DNA from: Paraburkholderia acidipaludis NBRC 101816
GTDB taxonomy: Bacteria; Pseudomonadota; Gammaproteobacteria; Burkholderiales; Burkholderiaceae
Assembly (NCBI RefSeq): GCF_000684975.1
Contig: NZ_BAXZ01000003.1
Coordinates: forward strand, 248,001 to 312,000
Length of the DNA stretch: 64,000 bases
Direction: 5' to 3'
Each line of letters begins with the position of its first letter. Position 1 is the first letter of the stretch. This document shows positions 36,854-44,528 of this stretch, piece by piece. The position numbers and the translations under genes were made by a program. The notes below the pieces were generated by a model. That model was not told where the DNA came from. It made no database searches and saw nothing but the letters and a program-made list of their open reading frames with translations.

Positions 36854-37905
36854 ACGTTGCGCCGCTCGCGGACGGCCCCGGCAGCATCGTCGCCGGCCGT
36901 CTCGACGGGCTGACCGATCCGGCAGTGCGCGATCTTGCGTGGCTGCTCTTTAGTCCCGGTTTGCTGCGCGAACAGCTCCCGCTCGCACCGCTTGCCACGC
37001 CGTGGGCGCATGCCGACGAGGCGCTCGCGGCGGCGCACTGGCTCTCCCGGCTCGACCGCGACCCGGCGCCGTTGCGCGATGCGCTCGAGCGCACCCCTCT
37101 CACGCGTCTTGGCCGCTATGCCGAAGCCTTGCTCGGCTGGTTCCTGGCATTCGGCCCGGCAGCGCGGCTCGTCGCGGCAAGTGTGCCGTTGCGGCAAGCG
37201 GGGCGCACGCTTGGCGAGTGCGATTTTCTCCTCGAAAGTTCGGACGGACGGCGGCTGCACTGGGAACTGGCGGTCAAGTGCTACCTGCACGCCGGCGGCC
37301 CCGACGCGACGCTTGCCGATTTCGTCGGCCCCAATCTGCGCGACCGCTTCGATCGCAAGCGCGCGCATCTCGTGAACCACCAGATGCGGCTTAGCGCCAG
37401 CGAGGAATTTGCGTCGCTTGGGTATGCCGGGCCGTGGCTCGCGCAGATGTTCGTTAAAGGCTGGCTCTTCTATCGGGCGGATGTCGGAGCGCAGGTTTTG
37501 CAGGGCGAACCGCCCGAACTCGCGCCGGACCATACGCGCGGCTGGTGGGTCACTCGCGCGGACTGGCCGGCATTCGCAGCGCAACAGCGTGCCGTCGGCT
37601 GGAGCGTGTTGCCGCGCCTCGCGTGGCTGGCGCCAAGACGGCTTGCCGCGGAGCGGGCCGGGGTGGCGGAAGGAACCGGGGCAGTGCCGCCAGTGGACAC
37701 GGCGACTGCCGGCTCGGGCGCGCGAGGTGCCATTGCGCCGCCGGTCGATCCGGACATCTTGTTCGACCACGTATTACGTCGCGACGAACCTGTGATGGTC
37801 GTCGCATTCGCCGCCGACGGAGCGCATGGCTATGCCGAGCAGTCGCGCGGTTTCATCGTCCCCGACGATTGGCCGGCGCGCGCTCAGGCCTTCGCGCGCG
37901 CCTGA
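36850..37905 (+). CDS. DUF1853 family protein
   Basis: A 351-residue protein of unknown function, most like DUF1853 by the pattern LVAASVPLRQAGRTLGECDFLL, then LHWELAVKCYLH, FVGPNLRDRFDRK and MFVKGWLFYR. Asp125, Glu139 and Lys143 form a D-x13-E-x3-K arrangement that recalls a PD-(D/E)XK nuclease core, though the E and K are four apart instead of two. I have some memory that this family has been placed near that superfamily but cannot confirm it. It starts by ATGA overlap with udg, the last gene of the tsaB operon. Residues about 275-310 are low complexity. Confidence 0.75.
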   Translation: MNVAPLADGPGSIVAGRLDGLTDPAVRDLAWLLFSPGLLREQLPLAPLATPWAHADEALAAAHWLSRLDRDPAPLRDALERTPLTRLGRYAEALLGWFLAFGPAARLVAASVPLRQAGRTLGECDFLLESSDGRRLHWELAVKCYLHAGGPDATLADFVGPNLRDRFDRKRAHLVNHQMRLSASEEFASLGYAGPWLAQMFVKGWLFYRADVGAQVLQGEPPELAPDHTRGWWVTRADWPAFAAQQRAVGWSVLPRLAWLAPRRLAAERAGVAEGTGAVPPVDTATAGSGARGAIAPPVDPDILFDHVLRRDEPVMVVAFAADGAHGYAEQSRGFIVPDDWPARAQAFARA

Positions 37906-37907
37906 CG

Positions 37908-37928
37908 GGCGGCGCCTCGCGCGCCGCC
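37908..37928. terminator. Hairpin between convergent DUF1853 gene and thiD
   Basis: Perfect 8-bp arms GGCGGCGC (37908-37915) and GCGCCGCC (37921-37928) with a 5-nt loop fill the 25-bp gap. No T-tract. Confidence 0.4.
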
Positions 37929-37930
37929 GC

Positions 37931-38737
37931 TTACCACCAGCGATGGAAGTGATGCACGGGCCCGACGCCGTGGCCGACGTCGAGGCGCTTGCTCGCTTCG
38001 AGCGCGCCCGTGAGGTACTGCTTGGCGTCCGCGACGGCCTCGGCGAGGTTCGCGCGCTGCGGCCACAGGGCCGCGATCGCGGAAGACAGCGTGCAGCCGG
38101 TGCCGTGCGTATTGGTCACCGGCACGCGCCGGCCGGCAAGGCGCAGCGTGCCGCTCTCCTCGATGAGCCAGTCCGGGCTGTCCGCGCCGCCCAGATGGCC
38201 GCCCTTCATGAGCACGGCCCGCGCCCCGAGTGCGCGCAGGGCCTCGCCTTGCTCGACCATCGCCGCTTCGTCGGCGGCCGGCGCGACGCCCAGCAACGCC
38301 GCGGCCTCGGGCAGGTTCGGCGTAACGATGCCCGCGAGCGGCAGCAGTTCCTCGCGCAGCGCCGCGACGGCTTCAGGCGCGAGCAGCGCGTGGTTGCTCT
38401 TCGAAATCATGACCGTGTCGAGCACGACGCGGTGCGGCCGGTGGCGGCGCAGCGCGTCGGCCACGGCGCGCACGATCGGCGCGTTGGCCAGCATGCCGAT
38501 CTTCACGGCGTCGATGCGGATGTCCTCGAAGACGGCGTCGAGCTGCGCCGTGACGAATGCCGGATCGGGCGCGTGGATTGCCGTGACGCCGCGCGTGTTC
38601 TGCGCGGTGAGCGCGGTGATGACGCTGGCGCCGTACGCGCCGAGCGCCGAGAACGCTTTGAGATCGGCCTGAATGCCGGCGCCGCCGCCCGAATCGGAGC
38701 CGGCGATCGTGAGGACGTTGGGAATCGATGAGGTCAT
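37931..38737 (-). CDS. thiD: Hydroxymethylpyrimidine/phosphomethylpyrimidine kinase ThiD
   Basis: Phosphorylates HMP and HMP-phosphate to HMP-diphosphate for thiamine synthesis. The 268-residue ribokinase-fold protein starts MTSSIPNVLTIAGSDSGGGAG (substrate loop) and contains GGHLGGADSPD and NTHGTGCTLSSAIAAL with the catalytic GTGC. The ATG at 38737 begins the conserved N-terminus; an upstream start (38788) is less likely. No other thiamine genes are nearby. Confidence 0.93.
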   Translation of the reverse strand: MTSSIPNVLTIAGSDSGGGAGIQADLKAFSALGAYGASVITALTAQNTRGVTAIHAPDPAFVTAQLDAVFEDIRIDAVKIGMLANAPIVRAVADALRRHRPHRVVLDTVMISKSNHALLAPEAVAALREELLPLAGIVTPNLPEAAALLGVAPAADEAAMVEQGEALRALGARAVLMKGGHLGGADSPDWLIEESGTLRLAGRRVPVTNTHGTGCTLSSAIAALWPQRANLAEAVADAKQYLTGALEASKRLDVGHGVGPVHHFHRWW

Positions 38738-38821
38738 GGCAGCGTGAAAGATGGGCACGGCGAGACGGGCACGGCGCGCACCGCGCACGCTCAGAATGGG
38801 CAGAGCAGACGAATCGGGGAG

Positions 38822-40132
38822 TCAGTGCCCGTGATTTTCGCCGATCAGCGCGACCGAGTCGAACGCGCGCTGATTGGCCTGGTGGCGGCGCATCACGAGC
38901 CACATCATGAGACAGACGAAGGTGCCGAACAGCACGATCACGATGGTCACCGGCACGTCGAGCCAGACGAGCACGGCATAGAGGCAGAGCATGACGAGCA
39001 CCGAAAGGTTCTCGTTGAAATTCTGCACGGCGATGGAGTGGCCCGCGGAAAGCAGGACGTGACCGCGGTGCTGCAGGAGCGCATTCATCGGCACGACGAA
39101 ATAGCCAGAGAGGCCGCCCACCACCATCAGGAAGAGATAGGCGAACAGCAGGTAGCCGGAGACGTGCAGATGGCCGAGACGCAGGCCCCAGTGCGGCGGA
39201 AACAGGTTGCGCGTGTAGAAGGCCATGAGCATGACGGCGATGCCCATGATGATGCCGACGGGCAGCACCGAAAGCGACTTCTTGAGCGGCACGCGGGCGG
39301 CGGCGATCACCGCTCCCACGGCGACGCCCGCGGCGACGACCGCCTGCAGGATCGCGCCTTCCGAGAGCGACATGCCGAGCGACACCTCGGCCCACTTGAG
39401 CACGATGAACTGCAGCGTGGCGCCTGCGCCCCAGAAGAGCGTCGTGACGGCGAGCGAGATCTGGCCGAGCTTGTCGCGCCAGAGGACCTGGAAGCAGTCG
39501 GCGAAATCGGTGATGAGGCGGATGGGGCCGTGTTCCTGGCGCGGATAGCGGGCGCCGGTGTCGGGAATGCGCAGATTGAAGAGGGCGGCGACGACGTAGA
39601 TGCCCATGATGACGAGCATTGCGGCTTCGGCGGGGGTGTTGACCCAGGCGGGCGTATGTTTGATGACGTGCGAGGCGATGTGAGGGCTGATGAGTGCGCC
39701 GCCCAGAACCGTACCGAGGATGATCGAGCCGACTGTCGTGCCCTCGATCCAGCCGTTTGCGGCGACCAGCCGCTCCGGCGGTAGCAATTCCGTCAAGATT
39801 CCATATTTGGCCGGCGAATAGGCCGCGGCCCCGAAACCCACCACGCCGTAAGCGAACAGCGGATGCGTGCCGGCCAGCATCGTGGCGCAGCCGATTACCT
39901 TGATCGTGTTCGTGATGAACATCACGCGGCCCTTGGGGCGCGAATCAGCAAAGGCACCGACAAAAGCGGCTAGAACCACGTAGGAAAGAACGAAAAACAG
40001 CTTGAGCAGCGGCGTCATCCAGTTCGGGGCCTGGAGATCTTTCAGCAGTGCAATTGCAGCGATCAGGAGCGCATTGTCGGCCAACGACGAAAAAAACTGC
40101 GCGGCCATGATGGTGTAAAAGCCTTTTTTCAT
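38822..40132 (-). CDS. lplT: Lysophospholipid transporter LplT (MFS)
   Basis: Inner-membrane major facilitator of 436 residues with about 12 helices. LplT flips lysophosphatidylethanolamine inward for re-acylation by Aas. It starts MKKGFYTIMAAQFFSSLADNALLI with the SLADNALL motif of the family; other features are AAAYSPAKYGILTE and the cytoplasmic loop GARYPRQEHGPIRL. It lies next to thiD without overlap; no aas gene is seen. The function assignment is at family level. Confidence 0.85.
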   Translation of the reverse strand: MKKGFYTIMAAQFFSSLADNALLIAAIALLKDLQAPNWMTPLLKLFFVLSYVVLAAFVGAFADSRPKGRVMFITNTIKVIGCATMLAGTHPLFAYGVVGFGAAAYSPAKYGILTELLPPERLVAANGWIEGTTVGSIILGTVLGGALISPHIASHVIKHTPAWVNTPAEAAMLVIMGIYVVAALFNLRIPDTGARYPRQEHGPIRLITDFADCFQVLWRDKLGQISLAVTTLFWGAGATLQFIVLKWAEVSLGMSLSEGAILQAVVAAGVAVGAVIAAARVPLKKSLSVLPVGIIMGIAVMLMAFYTRNLFPPHWGLRLGHLHVSGYLLFAYLFLMVVGGLSGYFVVPMNALLQHRGHVLLSAGHSIAVQNFNENLSVLVMLCLYAVLVWLDVPVTIVIVLFGTFVCLMMWLVMRRHQANQRAFDSVALIGENHGH

Positions 40133-40351
40133 CTGATGCGATGCTGTCCTCGCTGCGGTCCGTCCGCCCCGGACGGGTGGGAGGCATCCGGGCTTATTAC
40201 GTTCGAAATGGGTTGTGCGCAGGGCTTTATATCATGAAAATAGCTGGGTTCGGACTAGCAGATTCCTTGACGGCCCGGCGCGCCCGGCCTTCCAGGTGCT
40301 GAAAACGCACTGTAAGCTCCTGATTCGAAAGCGTCTTTACGAAAATCTCCC

Positions 40352-41422
40352 ATGCCTCGCCCCCTTTCCGCCACGATTCACACCGCCGCACTCGCCAACA
40401 ATCTCGCAGTCGTCCGCCGGTACGCTCCCAAGTCGAAAATCTGGGCCGTGGTCAAGGCCAATGCCTACGGCCACGGGCTCGCTCGCGCGTTCCCCGGCCT
40501 GCGCGCCACGGACGGCTTCGGCCTGCTGGACCTGGAAGAGGCGGTGAAGCTGCGCGAGCTGGGCTGGGCGGGGCCGATCCTGCTGCTGGAAGGCTTTTTC
40601 CGGCCTACCGATATCGACGTGATCGACCGCTACAGCCTCACCACGGTCGTGCATTCCGACGAGCAGATGCGCATGCTCGAAATGGCGCGCTTGTCGAAGC
40701 CGGTCAACGTCCAGCTCAAGATGAACAGCGGCATGAACCGGCTCGGCTATACGCCGGAGAAGTATCGCGCGGCATGGGAGCGGGCGCGCGCCTGTCCCGG
40801 CATCGGCCAGATCACGCTGATGACGCATTTCGCGGATGCCGACACGCCGCGCGGCGTCGGCGAGCAGATGGAGGCGTTCGAGCGCGGCGCGCAGGGCATT
40901 GCCGGCGCGCGCAGCCTGGCGAATTCGGCGGCGACGCTCTGGCATCCGGCCGCCCATTTCGACTGGGTGCGGCCCGGCATCGTTCTCTACGGCGCCTCGC
41001 CTTCGGGCGTGGCTTCCGCCGTCGACGGCGTCGGCCTGCAGCCGGCCATGACGCTTGCGTCCGAACTGATCGGCACGCAAAACGTCGCCGAGGGCCAGAC
41101 GGTCGGGTACGGTTCGATTTTCACGGCGCGCAAGCCGATGCGCATCGGCGTCGTGGCGTGCGGCTACGCCGACGGCTATCCGCGCATCGCGCCCGAAGGC
41201 ACGCCCGTGATCGTCGAGGGCGTGCGTACGCGGGTGGTCGGGCGCGTCTCCATGGACATGCTCACCGTCGACCTGACGCCGGTGCCGAACGCGGGCGTCG
41301 GCGCGCGCGTGGAGCTCTGGGGGGCGAACCTGCCGATCGACGACGTTGCGCAGGCCTGCGGCACCGTCGGCTACGAGCTGATGTGCGCAGTGGCGCCGCG
41401 CGTGCCGGTGCGGGCGGAATAA
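40352..41422 (+). CDS. alr: Alanine racemase
   Basis: PLP enzyme of 356 residues that converts L-Ala to D-Ala for peptidoglycan. Lys35 in WAVVKANAYGHG binds PLP, and the second catalytic base lies in the C-terminal domain around VGYGSIFTARKPMRIGV (Tyr). GYADGYPR and the C-terminal YELMCAVAPRVP fit the family. The ATG at 40352 gives MPRPLSATIHTAALANN. It is followed 17 bp later by radA, probably as an operon. Confidence 0.94.
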   Translation: MPRPLSATIHTAALANNLAVVRRYAPKSKIWAVVKANAYGHGLARAFPGLRATDGFGLLDLEEAVKLRELGWAGPILLLEGFFRPTDIDVIDRYSLTTVVHSDEQMRMLEMARLSKPVNVQLKMNSGMNRLGYTPEKYRAAWERARACPGIGQITLMTHFADADTPRGVGEQMEAFERGAQGIAGARSLANSAATLWHPAAHFDWVRPGIVLYGASPSGVASAVDGVGLQPAMTLASELIGTQNVAEGQTVGYGSIFTARKPMRIGVVACGYADGYPRIAPEGTPVIVEGVRTRVVGRVSMDMLTVDLTPVPNAGVGARVELWGANLPIDDVAQACGTVGYELMCAVAPRVPVRAE

Positions 41423-41439
41423 GCGTGGCGACCCGCAGC

Positions 41440-42816
41440 ATGGCGAAGGTCAAGACACTGTATACGTGTACCGAGTGTGGCGGGCAGGTACCGAAATGGC
41501 AGGGGCAATGCCCCGCGTGCGGGGCCTGGAACACGCTCGTGGAGAGCATTGCCGAACCGGCGGGCGGGCATCGCTTCCAGTCGCTTGCGAAGAGCGCGCC
41601 GGTGCGCCGTCTCGCCGACATCGAGGCGTCCGACGTGCCGCGCTTCACCACCGGTGTGGGCGAGTTCGACCGCGTGTTGGGCGGGGGGCTCGTCGCGGGC
41701 GGCGTCGTGCTGATCGGCGGGGACCCCGGCATCGGCAAATCGACGCTGCTGCTGCAATCGCTGGCGCAGATCGCGGCCGAGCGCCGCGCGCTCTATGTGA
41801 GCGGCGAAGAATCGGCGGCGCAGATTGCGCTGCGTGCGCAACGGCTCGCGCTGCTCGATCCCGGTTCGAAGGCGAGCGAGCTGCAGCTGCTTGCCGAGAT
41901 CCAGCTGGAAAAAATCCAGGCGACCATCGAGGGCGAGAAGCCCGACGTCGCCGTGATCGACTCGATCCAGACCATCTACTCCGAGGCGCTGACTTCGGCG
42001 CCCGGCTCCGTTGCGCAGGTGCGCGAGTGCGCGGCGCAGCTCACGCGCATCGCCAAGCAGTCGGGTACGGCCATCATCATGGTCGGGCACGTCACGAAGG
42101 AGGGCAACCTCGCCGGGCCGCGCGTGCTCGAACACATCGTGGACACCGTGCTGTACTTCGAAGGCGATACGCACTCGTCGTTCCGCCTCGTGCGGGCTTT
42201 CAAGAACCGCTTCGGCGCGGTCAACGAACTGGGCGTGTTCGCCATGACCGAGCGCGGCCTGCGCGGCGTCGCGAATCCTTCGGCGCTGTTTCTCTCGCAG
42301 CACGAACAGAGTGTGCCGGGGTCGTGCGTGCTCGTGACCCAGGAGGGCTCGCGGCCGCTGCTGGTCGAAGTGCAGGCGCTCGTGGATACCGCGCACGTGC
42401 CCAACCCGCGGCGTCTTGCGGTCGGGCTCGAGCAGAACCGGCTCGCGTTGCTGCTCGCCGTGCTGCATCGGCACGCGGGCATTGCCTGCTTCGATCAGGA
42501 TGTGTTCCTCAATGCGGTGGGCGGCGTCAAGATCACCGAACCGGCCGCCGACCTCGCCGTGCTGCTGGCGATTCACTCGTCGATGCGTAACAAGCCGTTG
42601 CCCAAGGGCCTGATCGTTTTCGGCGAAGTTGGCCTCGCGGGCGAGATCCGACCCTCGCCGCGCGGGCAGGACCGTCTGAAGGAAGCGGCGAAGCTCGGTT
42701 TCTCATGCGCGCTGATTCCGCGCGCCAATGCGCCCAAGCAGCCGATCGACGGCTTGCAGGTGGTTGCCGTCGAGCGCATCGAAGAGGCGATCGACAAGGT
42801 CCGCACGCTGGAATGA
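41440..42816 (+). CDS. radA: DNA repair protein RadA
   Basis: RecA-like ATPase that drives branch migration in recombination. The 458-residue protein has an N-terminal zinc finger (C10, C13, C24, C27 in CTECGGQVPKWQGQCPAC), Walker A GGDPGIGKST, the RadA-specific KNRFG motif (AFKNRFGAVNE), and a C-terminal Lon-protease-like domain (LIVFGEVGLAGEIRP). The start ATG at 41440 yields MAKVKTLYTCTECGG; a GTG five codons upstream (41425) is an alternative. It follows alr closely. Confidence 0.95.
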   Translation: MAKVKTLYTCTECGGQVPKWQGQCPACGAWNTLVESIAEPAGGHRFQSLAKSAPVRRLADIEASDVPRFTTGVGEFDRVLGGGLVAGGVVLIGGDPGIGKSTLLLQSLAQIAAERRALYVSGEESAAQIALRAQRLALLDPGSKASELQLLAEIQLEKIQATIEGEKPDVAVIDSIQTIYSEALTSAPGSVAQVRECAAQLTRIAKQSGTAIIMVGHVTKEGNLAGPRVLEHIVDTVLYFEGDTHSSFRLVRAFKNRFGAVNELGVFAMTERGLRGVANPSALFLSQHEQSVPGSCVLVTQEGSRPLLVEVQALVDTAHVPNPRRLAVGLEQNRLALLLAVLHRHAGIACFDQDVFLNAVGGVKITEPAADLAVLLAIHSSMRNKPLPKGLIVFGEVGLAGEIRPSPRGQDRLKEAAKLGFSCALIPRANAPKQPIDGLQVVAVERIEEAIDKVRTLE

Positions 42817-42969
42817 ACCGGGGGCGCAGCACGGCGGGAAAAGGCATTTTCCGCGAACTGGCGCGTAATGATTAGTAACAACCCTGGTACACACTGTAAC
42901 CTGGTCGATTTCCGGATTGCCTATCCTTGGCCGCATGTTCAACCCGCGTCCAGCGGAAAGGATGGCGTC

Positions 42970-43233
42970 TTGAAACAGACTGAGATGTCCGCCGGCGATC
43001 ATTCGATCGTCGTACGCGGCTGCCGGGTTTCCGAGCCGCTCATGCAACCTTGGGGCAGCACTTGCCGCATCGTCGAGTGGATCGACAGCGACGGGCGCAT
43101 TTCGCGCCGCGTGGTGGCCGGCAACGTCACCGCGGCGCAGGTGCGCAGCACCATTGCGCATCACGTGGAAGGCCGCAAGCACGTGCTCTACGATGACGAA
43201 CGCGCGCCGCGGCAAACACTGCCGCGCCGCTAG
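42970..43233 (+). CDS. DUF2866-type small protein
   Basis: An 87-residue protein of unknown function, resembling the DUF2866 family of Burkholderiaceae. The visible core is HSIVVRGCRVSEPL, WGSTCRIVEWIDSDGRISRRVV, and TAAQVRSTIAHHVEGRKHVLY. The likely start is TTG at 42970 because GGAAAGGA lies about 8 nt upstream; ATG codons at 42985 (five codons later) and 42868 are alternatives. No signal peptide or membrane helix. It is monocistronic with a terminator downstream. Confidence 0.65.
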   Translation: MKQTEMSAGDHSIVVRGCRVSEPLMQPWGSTCRIVEWIDSDGRISRRVVAGNVTAAQVRSTIAHHVEGRKHVLYDDERAPRQTLPRR

Positions 43234-43238
43234 CCAAA

Positions 43239-43265
43239 AAAATGGGCGCCTTGTGCGTCCATTTT
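43239..43265. terminator. Intrinsic terminator between DUF2866 gene and CoA transferase gene
   Basis: Arms AAAATGGGCGC (43239-43249) and GCGTCCATTTT (43255-43265) with one G-U pair and a 5-nt loop; T-rich on the plus strand and A/T-rich on both, so it may serve the convergent genes in both directions. Confidence 0.75.
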
Positions 43266-43302
43266 CATTTCCATTCCTTATCTTCGTCGGTAGGTCCGGC
43301 GT

Positions 43303-44493
43303 CTAGCCCCATGGGCCATAGGTGAACGGCTTGTTGCCGTCCGGGCTTCCCGCGCCTGCGCCCGACTGTCCCTGGGTGGCCCCCGTCGCTCTCTGGCCGG
43401 TATTGTCTTGCTGCGCTTTCGGCATGCCTGAGGGCGCCACGGCGTTCGCCGCCAGAGCCTGTTGCAGCACATGGGGATTGAAGAGCGGGTGCCTCGCCGC
43501 TTCGCCGGGCGTGAGAACCGGCGTGGCGCAGCAGTCGATCGGCTCGAGCCGGTCGATCCACACCTGCAACGGCTCCGCTTCGATGATTGCCGCGAGCTCG
43601 CGCGTGAGCGCCGCCGCGTCCGTGCCGCCGATCGCCTGCCCCAGGCTCCAGTGCCGCTCGAGCCAGTCCTCGCGCCCGAGTGCTTTGCAGAGCGCTTGCC
43701 AGAACTTCAGCTCAAGTGCGCCAATGGCGAGCCAGCGACCGTCACGGGTACGGTAGAGGTTGTAGCAGGGCACGCCGCCATTGAGCAGGCCGCCGCCGGG
43801 CTGAAGGGCGGCCGCATCGTCGTTGGCGAGCGCGACCTGGGCGACCACGTTGTATGCGTAGCTGGCGTGCGCCATCGAGACGTCGATGAAGCGGCCGGCG
43901 CCGCCCCGCGCGACCTGCCAGAGCGCCGCGAGAATCTGGGTGACCGCGCTGAGCGCGCCGCCCAGCAGGTCGGCGATCTGGAAGTTGGGCAGCGCGGGCG
44001 CACCATCGCGTCCCGCCAACTGGTCGAGCACGCCCGCATAGCCGATGTAGTTCAGATCGTGGCCGGCACGGTCGGAGAACGGGCTGTCGGCGCCATAGCC
44101 GCTGATCGCGCAATACACGAGCTTCGGGTTGATGGCGCTGAGCGCTTCGTAACCTGCGCCCAGCCGGGTCATCACGCCGGGCCGGAAGCTCTCGACGAGC
44201 ACGTCGGCGTCGCGCGCCAGCGCGAGCAGCACCGCGCGCCCGGCTTCGGACTTCAGGTCGAGCCGGGTTTCGCGCTTGCCGCGATTGACGAGGCGGTAGA
44301 ACGCACCGGGGCGCGCGGCCACTTCGTCGGCGGCGCTCTGCATCATCACGCGGGCGGCGTCGCCTGCGCCGGGCGGCTCGATCTTCAGCACGTCCGCGCC
44401 CATCTCGGCGAGCCGCAACGTGGCGACCGGACCAGGCAGCAGCATGGTCAGATCAAGGACGCGCAGGCCCTGCAATGCGGCGGGTGACGACAC
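43303..44493 (-). CDS. CaiB/BaiF CoA-transferase family protein, alpha-methylacyl-CoA racemase-like
   Basis: A 396-residue family III CoA-transferase fold enzyme. The alpha-methylacyl-CoA racemase subgroup is suggested by His145 (DRAGHDLNYIGYAG) and Asp175 (FQIADLLGGAL), matching the catalytic His/Asp pair of bacterial racemases, and by GLRVLDLTMLLPGPVA at the N-terminus. It would epimerise 2-methylacyl-CoA esters in fatty acid or sterol side-chain breakdown; simple CoA transfer cannot be ruled out. The last about 30 residues are a Gln/Gly/Ala-rich tail. It stands alone on the minus strand downstream of the ABC-F gene. Confidence 0.85.
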   Translation of the reverse strand: MSSPAALQGLRVLDLTMLLPGPVATLRLAEMGADVLKIEPPGAGDAARVMMQSAADEVAARPGAFYRLVNRGKRETRLDLKSEAGRAVLLALARDADVLVESFRPGVMTRLGAGYEALSAINPKLVYCAISGYGADSPFSDRAGHDLNYIGYAGVLDQLAGRDGAPALPNFQIADLLGGALSAVTQILAALWQVARGGAGRFIDVSMAHASYAYNVVAQVALANDDAAALQPGGGLLNGGVPCYNLYRTRDGRWLAIGALELKFWQALCKALGREDWLERHWSLGQAIGGTDAAALTRELAAIIEAEPLQVWIDRLEPIDCCATPVLTPGEAARHPLFNPHVLQQALAANAVAPSGMPKAQQDNTGQRATGATQGQSGAGAGSPDGNKPFTYGPWG

Positions 44494-44528
44494 TCATTTC
44501 TCCTTGGCGGGGCGCACGCGCGCCGCGG

